From assembly GCA_018340375.1 (NCBI GenBank), contig JAFFJZ010000004.1, positions 49,206,001-49,270,000 of the forward strand: a stretch of DNA of 64,000 nt, read 5' to 3'. Below the pieces are notes generated by a model. That model did no database searches. It saw only the letters and a list, made by a program, of their open reading frames with translations, and had not been told where the DNA came from. Both the position numbers and the translations under genes were made by a program. The stretch is from Gonatopus flavifemur. Its lineage: Eukaryota > Arthropoda > Insecta > Hymenoptera > Dryinidae. This document shows, one piece after another, positions 33,041-43,663 of the stretch (position 1 is the stretch's first letter; each line of letters begins with the position of its first letter).

Positions 33041-33361
33041 AAACCATTTTGTACATAGTTCATAATTTTGATTCAGGATGTCATTTTTAAGTATACCTGA
33101 AGTGCTCGGTGACTAACCTTATTTTCAAACTTGCTATAACTGAATTTACATTCATTATCTATTCACTATTCTGTTTCATTATTTGTTCACGATTCTGATT
33201 GCAGAATAGTGGATTCCATCAGAGATTATGGTATATCCATTATACTTTTGCCTGTAAAGGAAAAAACCAAATAAACTTCAATAATCACCCTTGAGCAGGC
33301 TCGGTATGATCTTTTTCATCGATTGCCTATGATCCCAATTAGAGAAATCGACAGTGGAGCC

Positions 33362-33412
33362 TTCCGAAGTAGCTGGTCATCTGGTTTTGATCAGCTACTT
33401 CAGAAGGCTCCA
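33362..33412. repeat. Palindrome sharing the AGTAGCTG core
   Basis: CCTTCCGAAGTAGCTGGTCA and ...TGATCAGCTACTTCAGAAGG are inverted around a short loop. The same palindrome is at 46,351-46,401 in B, and a related one is at 149-239. Confidence 0.8.
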
Positions 33413-34522
33413 GTAGTTGACTGTCCGTCAGAACTTATGATATATCTCTGACTTTCTGGTATGTGGAGGAATTGCAAATAAACTTGAATCTTTTCCCTTG
33501 AGCATGCTCGATATGATCCATTTGATCATTTTCCAACGACTCTAGCAGGAGAACCCGATAGTAGATTGTTTGTAAGGGGGTTATGGTATATCCGATAAGA
33601 TTTCACCTAAAAAGTAATGCATAAATTTGAATCATGATTCCCGACTAGACCTTGTATGATTTATTTGATCATCAGCCTGTGGTTCTGGTGGTAAGAACCA
33701 ACAGTAGCAGACTGTTCATTACGGTATTTCTGCTGAGCTGTTGTTCGTAAAGGAATATTGTATTTTATGAATAATACATCATACAGAGCTTACCTGTGTA
33801 TATAGCAATTTCCTGAATGTAGCAAATAGATTTATTTATACTTTTCTCAAACTTTTTGTGTTTTTTTATACAAATCATCTCTTCATCATTTATTCATTAA
33901 TCCATTCATGAATTTTTTCAAGTCATATATCAAAGTATATATAATTCCAGGTTATTTGTGTGCGTTCGATTTTTGTTATAATGACCTGTAATACCTGTAA
34001 TGTAGTATAACCTGCAATTCACAATTCATCCATTTTTCAATTATTCTTTTAATATTATAATAACCAATCAACACATCGCCTCATTGAGAGGTTATTTGTT
34101 TATGTTTTGACAATGTATAGACCACACCACACTGAAATGCACGCTATTGGATGTTTGGATTATAATGTCTCTAGCATTGGAAGAACTGCCTCAAGGATTA
34201 ACAAATCTCCGTGATTGAAGAAACCGATTCTGATGATGATAGAGAAATCTTGATGTTTTGATAGCATGAAAATTTGAAACGTTTGTATCTCGGGATCGCG
34301 TGAACGGATCAACTTCGTAGTGTGCTTAATCGAAAGTGTGTATCCGAATCATATAATAGAAATGTAATTATTCTTTCGTGAAATTCAATGTGTGATGAGT
34401 TATTGTGGGTTAAAGAGTTTTTGACTATAGAAAATCTTGGTTTTCGAGTAAAGATACACGGTAGCGCACGACTTATGCTTTTTCATTTTTTTTTCTTTCA
34501 GGGGTTTCCTGTACTTGGCGTC

Positions 34523-34540
34523 GAGACGCTACCGCGTCTC
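34523..34540. other. Terminal hairpin of A
   Basis: GAGACGC-TACC-GCGTCTC, a perfect 7-bp stem with a 4-base loop, within 10 bases of the right boundary. The identical hairpin ends B at 47,515-47,532. Confidence 0.75.
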
Positions 34541-34541
34541 T

Positions 34542-34739
34542 TGATATATAGTCTGATCCCAGGGTCAGACAATTTATTTATTCTTTTCGTGATAATTCAG
34601 TTCTTTGAGTTTGTGTCGAAAACTTGACGTGATGGGGCAAAATGGACATCGGATTCAGTTCCAGCGACCCCAAAAACATATGATACACATAGTCTGATCC
34701 CAAGGTCAGAAACAAAATGTTTTGTGTGTGGCTGTGTTA
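34542..34739 (+). repeat. Right TIR array of X, outer part
   Basis: Two units with AGTCTGATCCCAGGGTCAGA at 34,551 and AGTCTGATCCCAAGGTCAGA at 34,690, then the outermost TTTTGTGTGTGGCTGTGTTA. The outer unit matches the outermost unit of the left end best, as expected for true termini. Confidence 0.85.
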
Positions 34740-34984
34740 TCGATGACAGTGAAGCTAGCAGCGGCGAGCTAGCAGCCGAATGGATTAGGTTTCGACTCAG
34801 ACTGTACACAAATGTATTCCTTCGGCAGAGAAGGAAGGAGATGGATATAGATCGGGGATAGGTGGTGATTCTTATGTTATTTGAGACGAGGAATCGATTG
34901 AGATGGATTTCGGACGTGAAAATCGAGGTTTTCACGGGGTTTTCGGGAAATTACATATAAAAATCGTTACGGAGCGAGACATTG

Positions 34985-35900
34985 AGTGATAATTACGATG
35001 TTGGGACGGAGCCTTGATTTTTCTGGATTTTTTAGAATCATCAAACCTGATGGTTTAGAAGGTCCCGAATCCGATGGTATGCATGAAATTTTGGTACGCG
35101 GCTCCCCTAATACAGTTTTCGCCCGAAAAGATGACAAGTTTTTGGATTTTTCGATAAATCCACGTGAAAATGATGACACGACCAGACCCTGATTTTCTTA
35201 GAATTTTTTTAATCATGCAATCTGATAGTTTGAGATGTCCTGAATCTCATGATACGCATGAAATTTTGGTACGCGGCTTCCTTAACGGAGTTTTAGAACG
35301 AAGAAGTTAGCAGGGCTTGAGTTTGATGAATTTATATTCAATCAAATGGCAAGACGGAGCCTTGATTTTTCTGGGTTTTTTTGAATCAACAAACCTGATT
35401 GTTTCGGATGTCCCTCACCCGATGGGAGGCATGAAATTCCGGTACGCGGCTTCCTTAATGGAGTTTTAGACCGGAGGAGTTAGCAGGACTTGGGCTTGTC
35501 GAATCCATATTGAATTAACAGGCACGACTGAGCCTTGATTTTTTCGGATTTTTTTTAATAATCAAACCTGATAGCTTAGAATGTCCCAAATCCGATGGTA
35601 TGCATGAAATTTTGGTACGCGGCTCCCTTGATACAGTTTTCGCCCGAAAAGATGACATGATTTTGGATTTTTCGATAAATCCACGTGAAAATGATAACTC
35701 GACCGGACCCTGATTTTCTTAGAATTTTTTGAATCATGCACTCTGATAGTTTGAGATGTCCTGAATCTCATGATACGCATGAAATTTCGGTACGCGGCTT
35801 CCGTAATAGAGTTCTCGCACGAAGAGATGCACAGATTCTAAGTTCTTGGATAAATCCATGTTGAATATAATGACACGCTCTGGCTTTGATATACCTGGAT
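34985..35900 (+). repeat. Tandem array, ~180-bp units
   Basis: Roughly five units carrying GGAGCCTTGATTTTTCTGG, CATGAAATTTTGGTACGCGG and CGATAAATCCACGTGAAAAT variants at about 180-bp spacing. Alternate units resemble each other more, suggesting a two-unit higher-order repeat. Non-coding. Confidence 0.8.
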
Positions 35901-36675
35901 TTTCCTAAATCATGCAATCCGACAGTCCGAGATTCTACATTTACCGTGTTACGAATGAAATGTCAGTTTTCAAGCGTTTGTGTATCCTTACCACTTCCAA
36001 AAATCAGGGATTGTAGTCTTCCAGATCCTATGTTATTCAAATCACAGAATACAGATCCAGTCTGAGGAGATATATAATGTTCGATTGTGAGCTTAGTGTA
36101 CAATTTCACTTCCTAATGTTTGAAATGATGGCAACACCATTATGCCAGCGAAATTTATGTAGACAACCAATTACTTGTAACTGGCAGTACAATCAGCATA
36201 TCCTGATGTCCAGAACTTTCTCAAGAGCCCATTTGATCAACCGCGTTCCCTTCATCCATTTCTTTCCGATCCACATGTCACTAAGAGCATCGTTCAAATT
36301 ACATTCCCGGAATTGCTTTAGTTCAAATCTACAATTCCAAGTGACTGCTCATGAGTTTTATTGGGCAAAGCGGGACCTTTGAGGTCTTCCGCCATATCAT
36401 TGCCTTTCTGATCAGTATTTCCACCAAGGGAATACTCTTTTCATTTGAATGAGCTGTCTGGTTAATGCCAGTCCGTGATTGGTCAATTCTCTTAGAAAGA
36501 GGAATCATGTGGGAACATTGTTCGTGGGATATAATTAATCTACACGGAACGTACAGGTTATTGCAGTTACCGCAACCGGTTCGTTGGTTATGTATGGTTC
36601 TATCTAATTACTCAGTTATATGGTTATATTATTATACCAATTCTTATAACCAAACTGTGCTAAACTTGTAGAAGT
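35901..36675. other. No gene seen
   Basis: Mixed sequence with short overlapping open frames on both strands and GGTTATAT-like repeats near 36,560-36,660. Nothing recognisable. Confidence 0.4.
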
Positions 36676-36875
36676 AAGATTAGATTGAGTCACATGAAAC
36701 AAATTATACGAGACAAGGGCGGTCGTAGATATATGTATAGGAATTGAACGTTTGGCGGATAATACACCGGGTTGGAGGATTTCATCAAACCAGTCATAAG
36801 GCTTTATGATACTTTCAACTTTTACTTTTTACTTTTACTTTCACTTTTACTTTTGTTAATTACTCCATGATGATG
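36676..36875 (+). pseudogene. 5'-truncated LINE tail
   Basis: CACATGAAACAAATTATACG...GACAAGGGCGGTCGTAGATAT, then GGTTGGAGGATTTCATCAAACCAGTCATAAG, matches the last ~130 bp of the LINE at 50,880-50,985, including the end of its ORF. A (TTTTAC)n run and ATGATGATGATGA follow, where the other copy also has an ATG microsatellite. Confidence 0.85.
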
Positions 36876-36894
36876 ATGAACAAACAATTATGTG

Positions 36895-37002
36895 CACGGA
36901 AAACAATGTTTAGCTGTATCAGCTAGATTTTAGCTACTGTAGCAAAATATTCAGCTATAATAGCTAGAATTCAGCTGATACAGCTGAACATTATTTTCCG
37001 TG
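36895..37002. repeat. 108-bp hairpin (small foldback MITE)
   Basis: CACGGAAAACAATGTTTAGC...AGCTAGA and its inverse ending ...GAACATTATTTTCCGTG. GTATCAGCTAG-type words give additional dyads inside. Confidence 0.8.
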
Positions 37003-37191
37003 TGGGAGCAGCGACGAGCTAGCAGCTGATTGATGTCATTTGATAGAATCACTTCATCCAATATTCTAATAGCCAAACTGTATAGTTGGTAAGCACTGAG
37101 AAAATTTCTGATATCAAAAACGTTAAAATAAATTTCAATCAAAAAGTTAGATCAATCGGCTGCTAGCTCGTCGCTGCTAGCTTCACTCTCA

Positions 37192-37720
37192 TAGATGGCG
37201 CTGCCTAAAAGTTGGAACTCTCATTCTATCTTTAATTTGAACTAACCACACTTCTCCGTAGCCTCTGCTCGCTCCAGTAGTATATGCTCTAAGGCGCGTC
37301 CTCTCAAATTGATTGAAGCGATTGAAGCGCCACAGTGCTAGTTGACTTATCACTAATCAAAATTTGGTTCGTGGTCATCCTATAGAGTTGAAGCCCCCTG
37401 GTATTTCCGTACTTTATGGTCAATGTTTGATTCACTTATTGTTTTCAATCAGTTTCGACGATGAGGTGATTCTGATACGAGAATAATCTTGAAATAATGT
37501 AAACACAATATGTGAGCGGTGTCTCTTCCTAAAAGTGTAATATAATCAACACCCTTAACCTTATTTTTGTTATAGTGTATTAGTATAAGGTTTAACCTCG
37601 ATAGAGTTAATGGTAGCGTATATTCGAAAACCATCGTATGTACACTTCAAGAAGTTCATTATGTTCCGTTGCACATTTGTTATGCCCCATTATTGGCATT
37701 CAACATCTTTTTTGTAGACA
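37192..37720. other. No gene seen
   Basis: Unassigned flank upstream of gene W. No TIR for W found here. Confidence 0.4.
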
Positions 37721-40700
37721 ATGATAATTACTTGTGAAGAAATAGCAGCAAGCTTGATCGCAATGTATCCCAGCCAGCATCCGGAAGCTGCCCTACAATT
37801 TATTAAAGAACCTTATCACAAAACTCATGGTGTTTGGAAAACGTTATGTGAACATATTTTGAAAGGTTACGCTGAACCAACCATTTTGAATCACATACCT
37901 AGGTGTTACGCTACTCTCTCCTGAAATATTGTTAATATTCAGAGCATTCTTGTCAAATCCGTTCATGTAACAAAAGAAAAACCTACAGAATTGCACAATG
38001 ATCTACCTCCAGATGTAGCAAATCTTTCACTATCATCTATTCAGAATGAGAGTTCCGAATTAACACTACCTATTGAAAATAATAACAATTCTGATTTGAG
38101 TGTGGAATCAATGGTCCTTCTTGATAATGATGATGGTGCTGATGATGGCAATGATGATAATGATGAGGATGCTGATTATGGCAATGATGATAATGATGAT
38201 GATGCTGATGATGGCGATGATGTAACAAATGAAAAACCTACAAAATTGCACAATGATCCACCTCAAGATGTAGCAAATCTTTTACTATCATCCATTCAGA
38301 ATGAAAGTTTCGAATTAACACTACCCACTGAAAATAATAACAATTCTGATTTGAGTGTGCAATCAATGGTCCTTCTTGATAATGATGATGGTGCTGATGA
38401 TGACGATGATGATGATGATGGTGATAATGAAATTGTTGGTGGGGAGTACACTGGGAATTCACTTCCAAATTTGAGTAAAGTGCATTGTGCTGATATACCA
38501 ATGTCTATTCCCCAATCAGATGTTCCAAAAATGATGAAAAAGTCTAAGGTTCCTGAAGACTTGACTATTTATAATGTTTAGACATCAAAAATTATTTCAG
38601 AAAAACACACAAGTGAGATTGACCGCTATCAGTCCATTCTTAGCATAGAACCAGAATTGGACGATCACTGTTCAACGTCCTCTCACAATTCATTAGAAAA
38701 TTCATCATCATCGTCATCTTCCTCGACATCCTCCTCTTCATTGCCAAACGATCTGCATGTAGGGGAAAAGAAAATTGCCTCGATTCAAAATATTAGAAGA
38801 AAAAATGCTACTGGAGTACAGAAAGCAGATTACACTGATTTCATAAGAGGGAATAAAACTGTTCACAGGAATGATTTCAAATTAGATGGAAAATTGTTTA
38901 TTCCTTCAAGTTTTTGGGAGAAATATTGGATGCATAGTGACGCAGATGCTCACTTACGTAAAGGATGGTAGGACGAGTTTAATGAATATTTCAGTGCGAA
39001 ATATCCGATTTGCGTTCTATCATTCTCTTGGTATAAATTTTACACGACAAAATACAAAGGAAACGATACATTGATATCCACGCAAAATGTAAGAACTCTC
39101 AATGTGCGGTATTCAAATTCATTTCCATCAGCCCAGTAACAAAAACCTCTCCGATCATATCCATTTTGGTATTTATGAATCAAGATTTGAAACACGATCC
39201 GCAGGAATCCCACCGTAGATTTATTAAAGGCCAAAGACGCATTAGGATGAGACAAGAGGCCAGAGGTATTGCTCCAAGCATTTATGCTAGTGATAAGCTC
39301 TCTGAGGTTGCACATTCGAAACCCGAACAATTGGCTTGGGGGAATTTTAATGATACTCCTAGTGACATATTGGTTGGAAAAATAATGAGTGAAGGGAACA
39401 CAGTTGGTGAAAATTTAGATAAAAAAAACATTATTAAAGCTCTCCTTCAATTATCTAACCAATACGAAAGGAGTGGCCAGGGAAGATATGTCCAGGATTC
39501 ATACAGAAAATCTGTATAAAACCTCTGGGAATTATTTTGTATACCGAGCGCACAATAAAGTACTTGACACCTCTTGAGCCTGGATCTGTATTCTGTAATT
39601 TGGATAGCACAGGAGCTGTAATATCACAATCAACTTCTTTAACAACTGACGAAAATTTAACACACAGTGCTGACAATCATAGAAGCAAACCAATTTATTA
39701 TTATGCTTTAATTCTTCCAGGGAGCACTCAGTACGGACCCCTTCCAGTGGCAGAATTTATATCTGACGCCCATCATATACCAGCAATTTCATCATTCTTG
39801 ATGCAATTTAATTACGTTCTTGGGAATATTACACGCAGACAAGTCATCAACAAAATAGAAGTAGATTTTAGTTTGGCTTTGATCCAATCCGCTTTAATAG
39901 CCTTTAATTCAATGAATGTATCAGGGTATTTGAGAATTTGTCATGAAGCTATAATGTGTAACGACATTACAACTCTAACGAATAAATTAACTGTTGTTCA
40001 CGTATGCTCCACTCATTTACTTCGTACAGTTTTACGGAAATTGAAAACCATTACAAATGATAAAGACATCCGAAGTATTGCGGGAGGAGCCATAGGAAAA
40101 CTGATCCATTGCCAGGATATGGAAGAAGCTTCGATGGTCATGTATGATATTTTAATTGTTCTCGCGATCCATGATAAAACGGAAGAATTCGAACGGTCTG
40201 TTAACAGATTGGAATGCACAGTATCAACTGTTGGTGGAAATAACGAAGATGGAGAGGAACTAGAAGCAACACATGTGAGTAATGACGATGGCGCTCATGA
40301 TGATGACGGTGATGATGAGATAAATGAATCAGCCAATCTTGAAAATGACATTAGGAATATTGATAAGCAGGCTTCAAATTCAACACGACACAATTCACCA
40401 TTTTTCCAATTTTTTGCGAGCATTTATATGACGTTATTGTCTAAGATTATATGGTTTTATAATGAAGATGAAGAGGTTCAATCACAACATACTCTTGTCG
40501 CAGGAAGAACAAATTCCATTCTAAATCGACAAGAAACACAAACTCCAATGGATGGGATCAATGGAAAACAGTTATATGAGGAAAAACTGCAGTCTATTGG
40601 AAAAACTTTTGTGTCCACCCACAACCCCAAGAGGGAAAAATTAGCCATTTTAAATATTCAGAATCCGTATCATTGCCAGGAATTTATTGATTATCTGCTC

Positions 40701-41546
40701 GAATACATTTTACCATATTTTCCATTGTGGTCGGCTGTAGTAATAAAACATTTCAACTTGCTCAGAGACAGCAATGCTAGTGTGGAAAATTATTTCAAAA
40801 TTCTGAAAACAGACATTTTACGTGGGAGGAAACACCTTCCATTATTGCAGTTCATCAACGCCACGGAACCTGTTATGGATGGCCGTTTACAAAAACGCTT
40901 GTTCAATTTGAGAACAATTAGGCAAAGAGTGGAGGCCCAGAGGAGACCTCATTCGCCAGAACTCGCTCGAGAAGTTTGGGTTGATTCAAAAAAACAAAAC
41001 CAGACATCCACCAATAGATTTTTCAAATCGGCGAAGCGTGTGGGAATCAATAATATAGCACAAGAATTCAGTAACAATAATATGATTCCAGTAAGCGAAG
41101 AAACAAAACACCTCTCAAAGCGTGATGAACAAATTGATACTTCAGATTGTTCCGATTCTTCAGTCATTTGTAATGAAGTTAGCAAGCCTTGGTATAACAT
41201 TGTAGAATATCCAGAAAATTGGGAAAATCAGTCTTTCAGTATTTGCGACATTCTAATTGATCGAACAACCCTACATACACTTCTTCCAAACCGAGAAATA
41301 GAAGGTAACGTTGTGGATGCATATGCATGTATCGCAGGATTCACAAACCGTGAACATAACATCCTGGCTTTTGATACCAAATTTTCTGTTTGGCTTCTAA
41401 GTTCAAAGAGAGTGTCCGTCGGTTCTTTCAAGTGGGCATGTGGAATGAGAGCATGGAATTATAAAGTATGGCTTTTTGATTGGAATTTGATTGGTATCGG
41501 AGGAGATTTCAAATTTTCATCCGCCATATTGGATCCGCCATTTTGA
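37721..41546 (+). pseudogene. Gene W: decayed DDE-type transposase with acidic repeats
   Basis: The region 37,721-39,140 stays in one frame apart from stops at 37,922, 38,579 and 38,969. It has an Asp/Asn-rich stretch duplicated in tandem and a Ser run. A second frame (39,166-39,519) holds KGQRRIRMRQEARGIAPSIY. The third (39,537-41,546, 669 codons) has FCNLDSTGAVIS (D23), NKIEVDFSLALIQSALIAFN (D110), VVHVCSTHLLRTVLRKLK (C157/H160) and SNASVENYFKILKTDILRGR (E417). A D-D-(C..H)-E order like this suggests a Mutator/foldback-like transposase fold, but the superfamily is my inference. The last ~60 residues, read from repeats, are probably not native. I found no convincing TIRs around it; A and B flank it on both sides. 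Confidence 0.7.
37978..38430 (+). repeat. Tandem ~252-bp duplication inside W
   Basis: ACCTACAGAATTGCACAATG at 37,981 returns as ACCTACAAAATTGCACAATG about 252 bp later. Each copy encodes an LHND.P.DVANL...SSIQNES segment followed by GAT-codon acidic repeats. Confidence 0.8.
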
Positions 41547-41671
41547 ATTTTGACAAATGGACCTCGGATTCGTGATCAGCGACCTCAAAAACCCCTATGT
41601 ACCAAGTTTGAAATGAATGGCATGATATCTTATATTTTGGCCAGCTTTTGAGGCCGAATACTCCACTGTGA

Positions 41672-42640
41672 AGCGTATCGTTCTGCGCGTATATATAGAT
41701 ACCAAAAAGTGAAAAAAAGTAGAATTCCACAAAACATACAAATGTCTCACAAAAACCCCTAAAAACTCCAACACAGTAAAAAATAACGTCAAATCCCAAA
41801 AACCATACAAACGTTTTACAATAACGCTTGAAAAAAAATCCTTGAAAAAAATACTTCACTCTTTCCGTAAGATAACTTGATATAACAAATATACCAATAA
41901 AAAAAAAGATGTGAAAGGCAACCCTGTTTCGGAATTCGCACCAACCAGTCACACTTGGCGTGGCCGAAGAAGATTTTATGAAATTATATCATTTAAATTT
42001 CTTGTTTAATGTTCTATAGAAATTCATTTGTATATAATAAAGGCTAAAAACTTCTACCATTGGCCACGCCAAGTGTTACTGGTTGATGCGAATTCCGAAA
42101 CAGGGTTGCCTTTCACATCTTTTTTTCTAATGATATATTTGTTATATCAAGTGATCTTACGGAAAGAGTGAAGTATTTTTTTCAAGGATTTTTTTTCAAG
42201 CGTTATTGTAAAACGTTCGTATGGTTTTTGGGATTTGACGTTATTTTTTACTGTGTTGGAGTTTTTAGGGGTTTTTGTGAGACATTTGTATGTTTTGTGG
42301 AATTCTACTTTTTTTCACTTCTTGGTATTTATATATACGAGCAGAACGATACGCTTGTTCTATTTATTTTTTTGATACAATAATACTTCTTTGAAAATCA
42401 TAAATTACCTTCAATACAGTTTGAACAAACTGAAGTTACAATATACCAAAAATCTTTCACATATCCTTTGGGTAACCAATGTACTTGGTCGCTCATATTG
42501 ATTTCATATCTTTTTCTTTCAAATGGAGCATATCCTTTTATATCCCCTCGAAATTCTGAATGCAGTGAAATTTTCCTTTGCAATGTGTTTTTAGATTTTT
42601 TTATTCTTTGTTTTTGGGATTTTCATGTACTTGGCGTTAT
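41672..42640. repeat. Palindrome of element B
   Basis: Left arm 41,672-41,966 and right arm 42,060-42,640 around a ~93-bp loop. The left arm is about half the length of that in A. The loop reads GAAGAAGATTTTATG...CTTCTACCAT, the reverse complement of the loop in A. Confidence 0.9.
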
Positions 42641-42739
42641 TTTTTTACTTTTTTGGAGTTTTTTTTTAGGGGATTTCACTTCTTTTTCTGAATATGCTTC
42701 CAACTGAACCCAAATAAAAATGAAATACCCCTGTCGAGT

Positions 42740-43195
42740 TTATGGCAATCGTAGGAATGAAGGAAATGTCCTCAGATAACTTATGTGATATAAAAATCCA
42801 CTTGGATTCCCATCAGTCATCTCATCATTGGACGGCAATAGATTATCGAAATGAAGAATGAAGAAAAGAAGGGCAGAAAAGCGGATTCCCATGAACAAAT
42901 ATACGTGTGAAGAATTCCGAAAACTGAATTTTCCTTGACTGATAAGTTGGCGCTCAAAGGAGCTCACGCCGCTCAAAACAGCCCACGATATTGTGCTGAA
43001 CATGTCTTGTGCGGAAATTTCCAGTGTTTTCAAGAAATCATTGTAAGAAAATCGAAACAACATAGATCTTACAGACAGAGGAAACTTGCGTACAATATAT
43101 TCAAGGTATCCGACAGAAATTTTTTTTGCAAGATAAAATTTGTACTGCTTAGCATGAAGCTGAAAATAGCTTTCCAGCAAACATTTTTCGGTCAC
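42740..43195 (-). pseudogene. Unidentified 151-codon frame in B
   Basis: Reads YFQLHAKQYKFYLAKKISVG, YIVRKFPLSVRSMLFRFSYN and KTLEISAQDMFSTISWAVLS, which look protein-like rather than compositional. It lies downstream of, and on the same strand as, the USP-like frame. The corresponding DNA in A has a deletion and stops. I do not recognise a family. It could be an exon or remnant of the gene content of the autonomous element. Confidence 0.4.
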
Positions 43196-43220
43196 TCTTT
43201 TGAATCATTGTGAAAAGTAG

Positions 43221-43476
43221 CAGATAGCAAAAGTTCCAAAAATTAGATCTCATTGAATTCTTTCGTGACCACAAAACGAACTACTGAAATGTCAGCAGAA
43301 TAGAGTCCTTGGAGAATTCAAATCGCCTTTTGTCATACTGTATATTGTACTGTATATAGTATGACAAAAGGCGATTTGAATTCTCCAAGAACTCCATCCT
43401 ACTGACATTTCAGTGATTCGTTTTGTGGTTCCAGAAGGATTCAATGGGATCTAGTTTTTAGAACTTTTGCTATCTG
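43221..43476. mobile_element. 256-bp hairpin MITE in B
   Basis: CAGATAGCAAAAGTTCCAAA...GAATTCAAATCGCCTTTTGT folds on ACAAAAGGCGATTTGAATTC...GAACTTTTGCTATCTG with few mismatches over about 120 bp per arm. Confidence 0.85.
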
Positions 43477-43663
43477 GGTAAAGAGATGTCAAATATTTAT
43501 CATGCAACAAGAAGATATACCTTCAAGATATCAGATTGAAGACACTTTCTAGTACTGTACCAGACATTTTTCAGAATTTTGTGGGATATCCATCGAAATC
43601 ATTCGAAAAAATTTTTCAAGAATATTTGGTTCGTTATGGTATTATAAAGGTATTCTATATTCT

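Larger units (their letters stand above)
29885..34541 (+). mobile_element. Foldback element A, inside right end of X
   Basis: It begins after ...CCCCAAAAACATATA of one X repeat unit and ends TCGAGACGCTACCGCGTCTC + TTG before ATATAGTCTGATCCC of the next, so ATATA may be the target duplication. It contains a 1.2-kb palindrome (29,893-31,105), a 225-bp hairpin MITE, three ~180-bp tandem units and a terminal hairpin. Most of the rest is collinear with B (42,060-47,538). No intact gene. Confidence 0.7.
17672..34739 (+). mobile_element. Transposon X, split by three other transposons
   Basis: The left end TTACACAGCCACACA...TTTGTTTCTGACCTTGGGATC is matched inverted by GATCCCAAGGTCAGAAACAAA...TGTGTGGCTGTGTTA ending at 34739. 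TCGA flanks both sides (17668-17671 and 34740-34743). Behind each end lie several ~135-bp units in inverted arrangement. The single gene is in two pieces (22,404-23,177 and 28,138-29,222). Subtracting Y, the Tc5-like element and A leaves about 3.5 kb, a normal size for a cut-and-paste element. Confidence 0.8.
34747..37191. mobile_element. Block Z bounded by GTGAAGCTAGCAGCG inverted repeats
   Basis: AGTGAAGCTAGCAGCGGCGA at 34,747 and the inverse of AGTGAAGCTAGCAGCGACGA at 37,191 continue inwards as GCTAGCAGCCGA. A third partial copy, GAGCAGCGACGAGCTAGCAG, is at 37,006. A ~180-bp tandem array, a LINE tail and a hairpin lie inside. I see no gene and no clear target duplication, so the boundaries are tentative. 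Confidence 0.5.

Noticed and set aside
34523..34540. Rho-independent-type terminator
   Set aside because: This is a eukaryotic sequence. The hairpin is fixed at the end of two copies of a mobile element, which is a better explanation.
37991..38581. Asp-rich frame as an independent acidic host protein
   Set aside because: It is in the same frame as the downstream pieces of W and separated only by stop codons, so it is better read as part of that decayed gene.
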